A DNA stretch of 64,000 nucleotides from Geosiphon pyriformis. Its lineage: Eukaryota; Glomeromycota; Glomeromycetes; Archaeosporales; Geosiphonaceae. The translations under genes were made by a program, and so were the position numbers. The DNA is taken from the NCBI GenBank assembly GCA_016748015.1, contig JAAOMT010000057.1, positions 1 through 64,000 of the forward strand, given 5' to 3'. Each line of letters opens with the position of its first letter. Within the stretch, counting starts at the first letter, position 1. Below are positions 22,850 to 33,631 of the stretch, in pieces. The notes beneath the pieces were generated by a model, which searched no databases, was not told where the DNA came from, and worked only from the letters and a program-made list of their open reading frames with translations.

Positions 22850-24495
22850 AACACTATACACCCAAACACTCTGCTACAGAAATACCACAGAGAAAACCAA
22901 AATCTAAACTAGTCAAACATGGATGCAATCCAAAACACACATGGATATCTAACTTGAAACCAAAATTCCGGATTATCTTAGTAGACCACAACGAAGATAA
23001 ACCAGACACCAAAGGAATAGGCAATCTATCACGTAGCAGAAAATTATGTTTCTCATAATAGGCCTTTAGCTTAGCCACTGGCAGTCAAACGGCAAACCTG
23101 TGATTCTCAGCGAAATGGCAAATGAAATTGACCACTAATGTACCCCCATCAGAGTCAGCACCCAACTGGCCTACTGTGTTAACCATCCAACTCTTTAGCA
23201 CAAAACTTTTAGCCAATACTGTGTACAAGTTAATAGAAGAAGCAGCCTCATTTAGTGAAATAGCAATTGCATTTCCATTGAAAAAAGTGCTCAGCAACAC
23301 ATCCCACTCCAAAGTAGCATTAGATAACAAAATATTTCTAATATTCATATTATGACTGCAAGAGAAAATGTGATTAGAATCCTTCACTAAGCCACACCAA
23401 ATACAGGCAACACTCAGATAACTCAGATTATACATTTTTTTTCTTTTAGCCATAGGCAAGCGATGATGAAACACTTTTATAAAGTATGACCAAAGTGTTG
23501 CCAACACAGTGCCCGTGTAACCAATCCTGCCATCAAAATGCCAAACACAAAAGGTTCTGGCTTTATCAAAACGGTTACTAAGATCTATACTGATAACACT
23601 ACCAACACATTTGGCCTTCCAACCAACAAAGTAAACAGCATTGAACAATTTTTTGACAACATGACGAGTATTTCCAGAAACAGATCTGTCTTCAACAACG
23701 AAAAAGTGATAAGGCACTACAACAGAAAGGAAAAACTTAGAAGTGACAACTGCATTGGCATAGAAATCAGCACATTTATTTCCAACAACACCAGAATGGC
23801 CTTTAACCTTATTCTATGTAACTGACAAATCTTTTTTTGCAATAACATGGCGAATATGTTCTTTCTCAATCCAGCATTTATTACAAAAGTCAGAACCAGC
23901 TATACCACTGGTGAATTTACACAAGTCTAATGAGGCTTGGCTGTCCATATATAAAACAACCAACCGAAAAGTGAGCACACATTCCAAAGCAAGTGCAATG
24001 GCCTGCATTTCTGCCAAAGTTGATGACAGCAACCCATATACCTTAACCCAACACTAGTGTTCACATCTGAAAAATAGGTGACAGCACTATCATAAGCATG
24101 AGATAAACCCAAATTCTTGACAGAACCATCAGTATAGACAGTTATAAAGTCCAACTTGGAATCTAGCAGACATTCACTAACATAACCAAAGTTACAAGGA
24201 GATTCAGTAGGAGCAAAATGAGAAGACAACATCACCCCATTTGACAAGCCACTTTTGTTGATAAATTTTACCAGAGAAACAAACCAGACAGGAACTGGGC
24301 TCTTAGGGTTCAGCTTCTTTCACCTCTGAAAAGTGTTCTACATAAAACATCTGCTGTGGTGGTCCAGAAGCTGGTTCGCAAACACCATACTGTATCTCTT
24401 AAGAGACTTCACTATGCTCAAATAGGACTCAAAACCGAGTACATCCAAGACTGCTATATTATTTCTTGCCTGAAAAACATTAGGCAGGTCACCAC
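22850..24495 (-). pseudogene. LINE B/C ORF2, 3' part (RNase H to C-terminus)
   Basis: Distal portion of the ORF2 begun at 37496. From 24495 it reads, in broken frame, DVLGFESYLSIVKSLKRY then LNPKSPVPVWF. The RNase H follows (VYTDGSVKNLG at about 24130-24160, LALECVLTF, YMDSQASLDLC near 23940). Then come the C-terminal blocks: RIGYTGTVLATL with the trailing HRLPMAKRKKMYNLSYLSV, the zinc knuckle CIWCGLVKDSNHIFSC (about 23400-23350), and SFVLKSWM. At least three frameshifts and several stops. The stop in sister copies sits just before the shared 3' UTR sequence tagtgttgtcttgat. Confidence 0.85.
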
Positions 24496-25320
24496 TGTTA
24501 CAGATGATTATTTAGAGTCTTAAATCAAATAACAAATCTATAACTTGGTGCTCAATAACTTGACAAGACTGGTGACACTAGTACATTGGTTGTATCTGAA
24601 GGTTTTAGAGTTGAGTCTTTTGTATAATGAACAGAGATTTAATTGATGATTTTATCCGTAGCTTCCTGAAACTGCAGTTTCATCAAATTTTTTTCTCAGT
24701 GTGGTGGCCAGTAATCTTCCTGGTAAGCTATTCTCAAATCTATGAGTGTTCTACCCTTGTTTCACAGGTCTTTTACCAGTCCCTATGATGTCTGTATCTC
24801 AGTGCTTAATCTTTAATCACTTTTAGTAAAACCAAAAAAATAACAAAAGAAATAAAAGAAAATAAAAGAAAATAAAGAAATTAACAAAAAGCAATTGCAA
24901 ATTAGTATTCTGTCAATAGCTGTGATCAAGAGCTATTGTTCCAGTGTGGTTAAGTATCAATTACTATTAACATGAAGTGTTGATAGTAAAGAGTGAATTA
25001 AGATAGTGAATAATTATTTATTGATATTTGTGATTTGGAAAGTTGCTTAAATAAAATCTAAATGGAGAGGTCTTCTAACTAAGGATTCTTCTTTTTCTAC
25101 TTCTAATGCTACCACTATATATACATAATTGATGTTCTATAAGATCACTCATATTTTTAAGTAATGTGCTATGATTTCTTAAGCAATGCTCATATTGCTG
25201 AGCAATGTATTCTAATTTTCTGACATTGCTTCACATTGCTGAGCAATGTATTCACGTACTAAATACTATTTTCTTATTGGTCTGCTATTTTTTATATCTG
25301 TTTTTTTTTTATGAGTAACA
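24496..25320 (-). repeat. 3' LTR of the gypsy element
   Basis: 825 bp, TGTTACAGATGATT at the plus-strand left end and ATGAGTAACA at the right end. It matches 33632-34455 along its whole length. Differences I compared are nearly all transitions. Confidence 0.95.
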
Positions 25321-25335
25321 TTATCTCCTCCTTTT
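25321..25335 (-). other. Polypurine tract of the gypsy element
   Basis: Read on the minus strand AAAAGGAGGAGATAA, directly abutting the TGTTAC start of the 3' LTR; this is the usual place for plus-strand DNA priming. Confidence 0.8.
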
Positions 25336-26040
25336 AATATTGAACTTCATTAAAATCTTCGTTTTGAATTAATTCTAATACTTTTTTTTCAAGTATTGTT
25401 TGTTTAACTCTGTTCTTCACTTTTTCTACTTGTGTATTGTTCATTCTTCCCTATTGGTTAATAGTTATGGTTTCCATGTCAAAGTATAATAGTATTTCTG
25501 AATAGTTCTGAAATATGTTGTGCAGTCAATAAATTGTTCTCACATGTAGTGTCAAGTTCGTCTTTTTTCTGATAAATTCTTCAATTTGCTGTATTATGTT
25601 TTGGTTAAATACTCTCTTGGATTTGTTGATATACAACTTCTGAATATTCAACTTTCGACCTAATTGGTAGTAACAATATAATATTGGAAGTTGTTCTGTC
25701 TATTGCTTCCAATTCTTTTTGTAAGTTCTTCTGTTGGTGCCATAATAAGTATTCTCCCAAAAGTGTTCTTTACTTTTTCTATTATGTTATCTGACCAGTT
25801 TTTATTATTTTTTGGTAACTGCTGATATGGTATATTCTTTGTCTTTCTTTTGGTGTTTCAATAGCAAATTGTTTGGTTGTTAACAATAATTTTCATGTCT
25901 AATGGTTGTTGACTTATGGCCTGGAATAATTGTTGAGCTATGGCATGAATATAATCTGGTATTTTCATTTTTTTTGGTTGCCTTTGTTGCGTATACTGTG
26001 TTTTTATATACTTTTTTATTTGTTTAATTTTACGTGTTTG
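25336..26040. other. Gypsy 3' non-coding or decayed tail between integrase and PPT
   Basis: About 700 bp with broken minus-strand frames, Lys/Asn/Gln-rich (such as RQPKKMKIPDYIHAI at about 25940-25990). I cannot assign a domain; it may be the end of pol or an untranslated region. Confidence 0.45.
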
Positions 26041-27428
26041 GTTCAATAATTATGATTGGTTCCAGATCTTGTGGAATTTCATCTGGTTGGACTAGTATTC
26101 ATTGTACTCCTAATTGTGGAATGTTATTGGTGAATAATGGTGCTATTTGGTGATATGGTTTTAGTCAATCACCATGTGCTGCTTTGGCTAAGATTTTGTT
26201 GTCTCATCTTAGTTTATAAGCTTCATTTCCAAGAATTTCTTTTATGTAAAATGGTCCATCTTATTTGGGATCAAATTTTCCACTCCATTGTTTTTCCACT
26301 TTGGTATGATATAGAAGTACTTTGTCTTCAATCTTGAATTCAACTGGTTTATTTGGTAATTGGTTATCATGCCGTTTTTTTTGCTTTTTTTGAGACTTTT
26401 GAATGTTATCAGCTGCTTTTTGTTGTCTGTTTTCTAGTGTTTCTATTAGGTCATATGTTCTTCTTAACAATGTTTTTTGGAAATTAGCTTCTGTTATTGG
26501 TTCCGTTGGATATGTGCTGACCTCTCTCTCAACTGGTAATGTTGCTGTCTTACTATATACCAATTCAAATAGTGTTGCTTGTGTAGTGTCTTGTCTTATT
26601 GTCTAATAAGCAAATAATACTGATGGTATAAACAAATCCCATTCATCTTTGTTTTTTTGACTGATTTTGGCGATTACTTTACACAGTGTTCTGTTAAACC
26701 TTTCGACTAGTCTATTTGTTTATGAATGATATGGTGATAATAATGGTCTTTTTATCCTAAATCTCTGACTTAATTCTGTTAATGTTCTATTTACAAAGGG
26801 AGTTTCTTGATCTGATAATAATTCTTTTGGACATCCATGTTAACAAATCAAATCTTGATGAATGAATTTGGCAACAGATTCTGCATCTGCTCTTTGAATG
26901 GCTTTTGCTTCTGGCCATTTTGTGAGATAGTTCATAGCTACTGCAATATATCTGTTGCCTCTGTTGGTGATTGTTAATGGTCTAACTAAGTTGATTCCAA
27001 TGTAATCAAATGGTTTGCTGGGTTTTGTTCCTCCTTTTCTTTGACAAGCATCACAACTTTAAACATATTAAATGATGTTTGAATACATTGATGGCCAATA
27101 GTATCTTCTTCTGGTTTTTTCTATGGTTGTTTTTTTATAAAAATGTCCTGCTGTTGAATCTGAGTGCATGTTAAACAATATTGTTTCTTTTTCTGATTCT
27201 GTAATTACTCTGGTTGGTTGGTCTGGATTTCTTCTGTTTTTCTGGTAAAGTATATTTTGATGATTGATAAAATATTTTGATTGCTGTTTTATGTTGTTTT
27301 GTTTTTTTTGAGATAATTTCTCCTTGAATGATTGAGTATTTATATAATGCTGGAGTTGTTGATATTTTTGTGTGTTCATCTTTTGTTATATTTTTGGGTT
27401 GAAATGTTTTTAGATTTGTCTTATTCAC
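26041..27428 (-). pseudogene. Gypsy integrase, decayed
   Basis: Would insert the element DNA. In order: an H2C2 zinc-binding region (HSDSTAGHFYKKTTIEK, then RRYYWPSMY and CDACQRKG, about 27170-27040); a catalytic core with the first Asp in FDYIGINLV, the second in LLSDQETPFVN (about 26825-26800) and the Glu in TNRLVERFNRTL (about 26720-26690); then a basic coiled stretch and a GPY/F-like module (GKFDPK stop DGPFYI, about 26280-26240). Stops interrupt at least six places, mostly where Trp or Gln is expected. The open block 26563-26261 is the longest intact part. Confidence 0.85.
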
Positions 27429-28711
27429 AACAATCCATTGGCATTTCCATTGTTTTTTCTCTTTTTATAATGTACCATATAATTGAATGGTAAAAGTTCT
27501 ATTTTCTATTTGACATGGCAATCATCTGCAAATTTTTGTTTCTGGATTGAAGTCAATCCTTTGTGATCCATATATATTTCAAACTTTTGGCTCAAGTATT
27601 CTCTCTATTTGATAACAGCCCAATAGATTGCTAAGTGTTCCAGTGCTGGAGTTCCATAGTTCTTTTTTGCTGGGCTTAAATTTCTACTGGCATAAGTTAC
27701 TGGATGCTCTTTTCCATTGGGTCTTTTCTGTGATAGTACTACTCCCAATGCTTAACCTGATGCATTGGTGGTAATTATGAATGGTTTGCTGTGATCTGAA
27801 TACATTAATATTGGAGCTTGGATAAGCTTTTTTCTTAATGTGTCAAATGCTTCTTGTTGAGCTTTGATCCATTCATACTTCACATTTTTGGTCTGTAGAT
27901 GGTGAAGTGGCTGAGCCAGTTTTGAAAAGTCTTTGATAAAATGGCAATAATAGTCTGTAAAATCTAAAAATACTCTTAGTTCTGTCAAGTTGATTGGTAC
28001 CAGAAAGTTCTTAACTACTTCAATCTTGTCTGGATTTATTTTAATTCCATTTTTGCTCACTACATGTCCCAAAAACTTGAGTTCAGTTTTTTCAAAGAAA
28101 CATTTGGTTGCATTTAGTTTTAATTCTGCTCTTCTCAACCTTTCGAATACTTGTTGGAAATAATGTAAATGATTATCAAATGTTTTTGAAAACACATTGG
28201 TGTTATCCAAGTATACAACTACTGATTTCCATAATAATTCAGTATAGACAATTTTCATGAGTTATTGGAATGTTGCTGGAGCATTTATCAAGCCAAATGG
28301 CATGACTTCAAACTCAAAATTTCCTTCTCTTGTGGTGAATACTATTTTTTCTTTGTTAGCTGGATCCATGGCTACTTGCCAGTAACCACTATCTAAGTCC
28401 AGTATTAAGAACCATTTATTTCCTCCAAAAGCATCGAATAGTTTTTGGATCTTTGGAGTTGGATAGCTATCACCTTTTGTTACTCCATTCAGTTTCCGAT
28501 AGTCTACACAAAAATGGATTTTTTTATTTTTCTTATGGACCAGTACTACTGGTGACAACCATGGACTTATTGATGGCTGAATTAGCCTATTGTTAAGCAT
28601 TCAGTTGATTTCTTAATGAATGATTTTATGGCTAGCAGGTAGTACTCTGTATGCTCTTTGTTTAATTGGCATTGTATTTCCAGTCTTGATCTGATGCTAG
28701 ATGATGTTGAT
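27429..28711 (-). pseudogene. Gypsy reverse transcriptase and RNase H, decayed, YLDN active site
   Basis: RT blocks are plain: WLSPVVLVHKKN, FCVDYRKLN, FLILDLDSGYWQVAM, FTTREGNFEFEVMPFGL and APATFQ, then a stop, then VVVYLDNTNVFSK, ELKFLGHVVSKNGI and the connection segment. The catalytic YxDD is YLDN (28202-28213), so the second metal-binding Asp is lost. RNase H follows with TTNASG (first Asp replaced), ASRNLSPAKKNYGTPALEHLAI and IYMDHKGLT. Two large open blocks (28600-28262 and 28258-27752) abut with only a stop between them, so decay is moderate. It sits after the dUTPase-like domain and before the integrase. Confidence 0.93.
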
Positions 28712-29140
28712 TCAGCCAAATTTATTTTTGCTAACAAAAATGTCATTAAAATTGTTGAGTAACATCTTGAGTTGCATCCATTGAAGTGGATCTAGATTCC
28801 CCATGTTCATCTGTTCCAATTGTTCTGATTGGAGCAAGTAATATTCACTATGTCCATATATTGTTTGTGATGTGATGTCAACATATCCACAAAGCTGTGA
28901 AAAGTCTGAAATGTGATTTGGTAATTGATCCTCAACTTCAGTGGTCAAATATTCAATAATAGTTCTCTTTGGTATTTCAATAACACTTCCAGTTGTGTTG
29001 TAGATAGAAATTTTGATGTTTTTGGGGCTTTTGGCTAATATGTAAAGATTAGTGAGTCCAATCTCTCCTGATTTGCAAATAGTGACTTCTGCTTTAAACA
29101 ACTGAGCCTGATTCTTTACTTCTCTTTTTATATGTAACAT
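28712..29140 (-). pseudogene. Gypsy pol linker between dUTPase-like domain and RT
   Basis: 142-codon open stretch with the beta-rich ILAKSPKNIKISIYNTTG and PKRTIIEYLT pattern, followed by an aromatic/acidic section ending LNNFNDIFVSKNKFG; the latter resembles the segment that leads into gypsy RT (lhe-xxfa type). It overlaps the upstream dUTPase frame by a few bases at 29128-29140, in a different frame, and probably joined it in frame before a small indel. Confidence 0.65.
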
Positions 29141-29946
29141 ATACTAGTTATATGGTGGAATGAAATTAATTGACAGTTTGAGATAATTTCTCTTTTGTCA
29201 ATAACCTCTTCCTCTATTATATTAACTGGTATGTTTATTCTACCCATTGATCCAAATCCCTGTATCTTTTTAGCAGTAATCCCTAATTCTTCCCTGTTTC
29301 TCACTGACACTAATTGAGCTATTTTTACCAAAGATAGGAATATTGCTTGTGCTATCTTTTCATTTGGCTCTATGATATAGGCCTTTTCAAAGTCATTTTG
29401 TAGCATAGCAATGATATTTCTCACATACCTTGCATTAATTATTCCTTCTCTGATGTTGATTCCCTTTTTTGCTAGGCTACTCCCAAATGCTAATTGAACC
29501 ATAGTTGTTGCTGGAATTTCCAGAGCTATTTTGAGATCAATACATATGCACAAATTTGGTTCCAATTTAATGGCTTTTTTTTCTGGATATCTCAGATCAA
29601 ACTCTGTGTTGGTATCATGCACACATTCTGGCATGATACCTTTATCATTGTTACTATACTATTTGAGTTCCTGCTCTTTAGATAGATTAGGAAGTGCAAT
29701 ATATATTTTGGGATTTGAATCAGAATCTGAATTGCTGATATTTTCGTTGTTATTTTGAGCAGAGCTAGAACTGGTGTTTTCATTATCATCATTGTCGGAG
29801 TTTGAATTGGGATCAAAAACTGATTTTAATTCCAATGTGCAGCTGCTGATTGGTTCTTTTTCCTCTGGAATCGTGTAGATTATGTACGGTGGTGAATTGT
29901 AAATGAGATCACACTCATTACAATATTGAAAGTCACATAGAATCAA
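29128..29946 (-). pseudogene. dUTPase-like domain in gypsy pol, catalytic Asp replaced
   Basis: Minus-strand frame of 168 codons (29634-29128) with the five dUTPase motifs in order: FDLRYPE (motif 1, AGxDL type), LAFGSSLAKKGI (motif 2, normally RSSLAxKG), GIINARYVRNI (motif 3, normally IDxxYxG), EPNEKIAQAIFL (motif 4, normally GDRIAQ) and GFGSMGRI (motif 5). The water-activating Asp of motif 3 is Asn, and the motif 2 Arg is Gly. Both fit G-to-A or related transitions. dUTPase hydrolyses dUTP to keep uracil out of DNA. An acidic Asn/Ser/Asp-rich linker (29946-29640, a separate frame after a stop) precedes it. Confidence 0.85.
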
Positions 29947-30753
29947 ACAGTGGTCACATAGTCGAGTGTTTAACTGTACTAACCACTCTTCCTGTTCTTC
30001 TCTTGTGAGTGCTAATTGCTGGTAGTGTTCATGGAATTCTTCCGGGTTATTCTCAATGTTGCCAAAAATGTCAAAAATTTAGATGTATTTGGGTTTAAGA
30101 AGAGATAAAAGATTGTTCTTTATTTCCAGTAATTTGCTGGTTGTTGCACCTTCTGCTTTTGTATATGCCATTCTCTAAAGTTCATGTTTATTGTGGAGAT
30201 ATCTTTCCAATCATTGTAATGCTTTTTTCTATGTGTCATCGATTAGTGTTCTCTTGCATACCTAGTTGTTTATCAAGATGATGTACTAACATGTCTCATT
30301 GCACATTCCTCTTTGCCCAGGAATGTCATTCCACATTTCTTTGTCAGACAAGATTGTTCCACATACAAGACATGATTGGTTGTCCTACTTTCTTTGTCAT
30401 TTTAGTTGTCCAAAGCACTTTATAACACATGGGCGGCAGTAAAATCTGGTGGCAGTGGAGTATTCTTCATTATCGCCACAGCATGTGCCCATTGATGACA
30501 GTTTCTTGCCACAATTGATGCATATAAGCTTTGGTCAATAATAGTTGGTTGGTTGTAGTGGTGGGTGAGTATAAGTGGTATGGCTGTCTGTGAATGTTGA
30601 TTCTTTTTCTTTTGTTTTTTCCTTCCCTTTTTCATTTTTATTCTCTTCCTACTCCCAATTTATCACTTCCTCTTGGTCTTTATTGGTTTCTCAGTTGTTG
30701 TTGATGTCTTAGATAAGTTCAGTTTCCTTTTGTTTCTCTTTTTCTTGGTCATC
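29947..30753 (-). pseudogene. Cysteine-rich spacer between protease and dUTPase-like domain
   Basis: Broken minus-strand frames. Readable parts: SLYASIVARNCHQWAHA (about 30530-30480), a CRPCVIKC motif (30437-30414 after a frameshift), CLVCGTILSDKEMW with MCNETC (about 30380-30300), HYQQLALTREEQEEWL and CDHCLILCDFQYCNECDLIYN (29965-29900). At least four CxxC pairs suggest one or two zinc-ribbon-like folds. I do not recognise the family. A highly charged Glu/Lys linker (30660-30600) lies upstream. Confidence 0.55.
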
Positions 30754-31440
30754 TCATGATATTATTGGCAGCAGTTCATTGTGGTCTTTGTCAGCCCACG
30801 AGACTTGGTAGGCTTCCCAGGTAGGTTTTTTTTTCTCCTCTTCAAACTCAATTAGGGGTGTTGTTGGGTTGGTCATCTTGAAGTGGCCACATGTGGCTGG
30901 TACCCATATGTGTTGACCGTTCTGACTGAGAGCCAGTTTTTGAGTCATCCAGTCAAGTACAGTGTTGGTTTTGGACAACCAGTCATTGCCAATGAGTGCC
31001 TAATATTGTGTTGCTTTCATCATGAAAACTTTGATGGGTGTAATGATGCCATTGATTTCAATCAGTAAATTTTCAATTTTGCTGATTGGAGTTTTGGTTG
31101 CTCTATCAGCTGTGATGATGCGTGCAATGGCAGCTCAATCAACTTGGCGACCTAATTGGTCTATGAGTTGTTTTGTGATAATGCTGCCAGCTAATCCACT
31201 ATCTAATATTAGTTTGATAGACTGACCATCAACTTTGGCATCCATGTACATGGCAGTAATGGGTTTCTCCTCAAAGGCAGCTCCACTAAATAAAGGAGTT
31301 ACTAATGGTTCTTTAAGTTCAAATGGGAAGATCGCAGCTAACAATTTGTTGTGGAAGATAGTTGTGAGTAGAATGTTGTTGGTAAGTGTCCTTTGGTTGA
31401 TTTTCTGTGTACTGGGTGCAGCATCTTCTGGGCTAACCAA
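30754..31440 (-). pseudogene. Gypsy aspartic protease, decayed
   Basis: Retropepsin-like reading: PITAMYMDAKVDGQSIKLIL then DSGLAGSIITKQLIDQLG (active-site DSG, about 31210-31160; usually DTG/DSG), then a stop at a likely Trp or Gln codon. The second half follows: ARIITADRATKTPI and the I-G-N-D-W-L motif (ALIGNDWLSKTNTVLDW, about 30995-30945) that typifies gypsy proteases. It would process Gag-Pol. Two stops interrupt it. It lies between the gag knuckle and the Cys-rich spacer. Confidence 0.8.
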
Positions 31441-31474
31441 AAGACTTAAGTAGTTCTAAGAACTCAAGTTTTGG

Positions 31475-33530
31475 TTATACCCGGTTTTTGAACTCTACTG
31501 GCATGATCCTGATGGTTAATTTGATAAACTGGGAATTGGTTGGTGAACCACTATCGCCAATCTTCAGTTTTGGGTTACTCTGGATCTGGGGTTTTCTAAT
31601 GTTATTTGAACTGGGTTGAATGGTGGTGTTTGAACTACAAGTGCCTAATAAATTATTTGTGGTTGCAGTGGTTGATACATTACTGGTGGCTGTGGTTGAT
31701 AGACTAGAGGTTAATATATGGGTGGTTAATATATTGGCTGTTGTGTTATTGGCAGGTAAGTCGGTTGATATGGTGCTGAGTTGGATTGGTAATTTGGAGT
31801 TAGGAACCAGCAATCGGGATTTTGATATTGATTTCCTAATTGTTGATTATCTATTCTTAACCTACAGTCAATTCTTAAATGCCCTTGTTTACCACAGTAG
31901 TGGCAAACATGCATCTCCTGCTGTTACTGCTGATTGGTCAAAGATGATATGCACAACTGATTCTAGAAACAATTCGCGTTTCCTTGATTATTGTGTCATT
32001 GTGGAGGTTGATAGATTGTCTGATTGTTAGCTAAGTATTCCTCTAATTTTTGGTTGATGAACTTACTGAATTGTTTTAACTTGGAATCCAATTCAGATGA
32101 TCCATTCATCATTAGATTGACAGCTTGGACATGGTTAGCTTCGAGTTCAGCTGCTTCAAAATCTTTGGCATTGGTAACTGCAGCTTGAAGATCTGTTGGA
32201 TGCATTGGATGTATGTGTTGGAGAATACTACTATGCAGACCTCTAATAAATTGGTTTAGAATTTGTGGCACTGTGAAATAGTCAGTCTGGATTGCTTGAA
32301 TTTGGCACAGATTCCTGTGGAAGCATCCTAAATAAGTAGTGACTGCTTCATTTTCTCCTTGTTTGATAGTGGTGAAAGTGTTTGCTAGTCAATTAATACT
32401 ATTATTATTGTTGAAGTATTGTAGGAATGCAAGCTTGAATGCATTATAATCCTGGAGTTTGTTAGTTAAGCTTTGATACCATGAGTCAGCAGTATCCTGA
32501 AGAAAATAAAGAAGGTCTACATGGCTCTGGCATCATTCCATCTATTGGCTGCAATGGCTTTTTCCGCTATACTTAGGCATCATCCTCTTTGCTGGTGAAT
32601 TTTTCAATTTTGGCAATAGGAGCATATGCCATTGGCACTACAATGTGTTATTGTGGTGGTTGAAGTGGCTGTGGTTGAATTAGTTTAATAATCAGTTCAA
32701 TTGGTGGTTGATTTATGATGATATTTGGAGGTAAGTTTGGTTGATTGATTAAATCAGAGTTTAGAATATTCTGATTCTGCAGTGTTTAAATATTCTCGAT
32801 TTTCAGATTTTTTTGATTTGTATTTTTCGGAGTTTGAACGTTCAGGATTTTAACTTCTGGGTTTTCTGGAATTGGGTTCTGGTAAGTAAATTCTTGATCT
32901 TCAGATTCTCTTTCTTCTTCCAATTCTGATGTTTCCTACAGATTGGCTATTCCAAAATCTGGTGGAGGTGGTAGTGATCGGATTTCTGATGGCGTTGATA
33001 TTTGCGATTGAAATCCTTTAAAATATTCACCATATGGGCCTAGTAATTCTGTTTTCTTTTGTTTACTTTGGAATAAAAATTGTCTAAATGTTGATGTTGT
33101 ATTTGATGTGGACACATTTGGTAATGTGATACAGATGGCGCTTCCAGAAGTATAATGATATGATGAATTTATAGGTGATTCAACTCTGTGTTTCTTCTAA
33201 GTAAGTAGTTGGATCCGTTGAGGTGTTACTGTTGGTGTTTGTAGTTTTTCTTTGCCTTTACTTAAGTAGGTGATTGGGTATCTTTGTTGTGTGTGATGTT
33301 CAATTTTTTTGTTAATCTCAGTGATAATAAATGTAAAATTATGATTTGTTGATAAGCTGGTGTTTTGTATTAATTTGTGGTAGAAAGTTCTCTTGCTGAT
33401 TCAGTGTTTACTGGTGTTCTTAATAAATAAGCAATTTTCTCATTGATGTAGAAATTGAAGGCTGATTCTACTGATATATGATTGTGATTTAATCCCAAGT
33501 GTTAACAGTAATGTTGAAATAAGGATTTTA
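31475..33530 (-). pseudogene. Gypsy gag with CCHC zinc knuckle, decayed
   Basis: Capsid/nucleocapsid region. The first part (33530-32650) is Pro/Gln/Asn-rich and broken. The capsid core has IEKFTSKEDDA, NAFKLAFLQYF, TTIKQGENEAVTTYL and QILNQFIRGLHSSILQHIHP (about 32620-32190), the usual retrotransposon gag pattern. The open block 32271-31996 ends in a Gln-rich linker. The nucleocapsid knuckle is CHYCGKQGHLRIDC (CX2CX4HX4C, about 31905-31864), followed by an Asn/Tyr/Pro/Gln tail and a Thr/Asn-rich stretch (31813-31475). Several stops and frameshifts. Confidence 0.82.
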
Positions 33531-33613
33531 CAAATCCTAAATGGTTTGCTCCTATATTTTCTGATTCTGCCACTGTTGATTAGTTGTTAATGCTGGTTTT
33601 CTGTAGGATTATA

Positions 33614-33630
33614 CCTCACAGGGAGCACCA
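33614..33630 (-). other. Primer-binding site of the gypsy element
   Basis: CCTCACAGGGAGCACCA on the plus strand is next to the 5' LTR (one base between); on the element strand it reads TGGTGCTCCCTGTGAGG. It begins TGG and so can pair with a tRNA 3' end (CCA). I cannot name the tRNA. Confidence 0.75.
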
Positions 33631-33631
33631 A

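Noticed and set aside
22681-24495. Treating this as a separate 5'-truncated LINE
   Set aside because: Its protein resumes exactly where the copy at 34456 breaks off, and the gypsy LTR ends lie at both break points, so it is one split LINE.
31620-32030. 136-codon plus-strand frame
   Set aside because: Antisense to gypsy gag/knuckle sequence.
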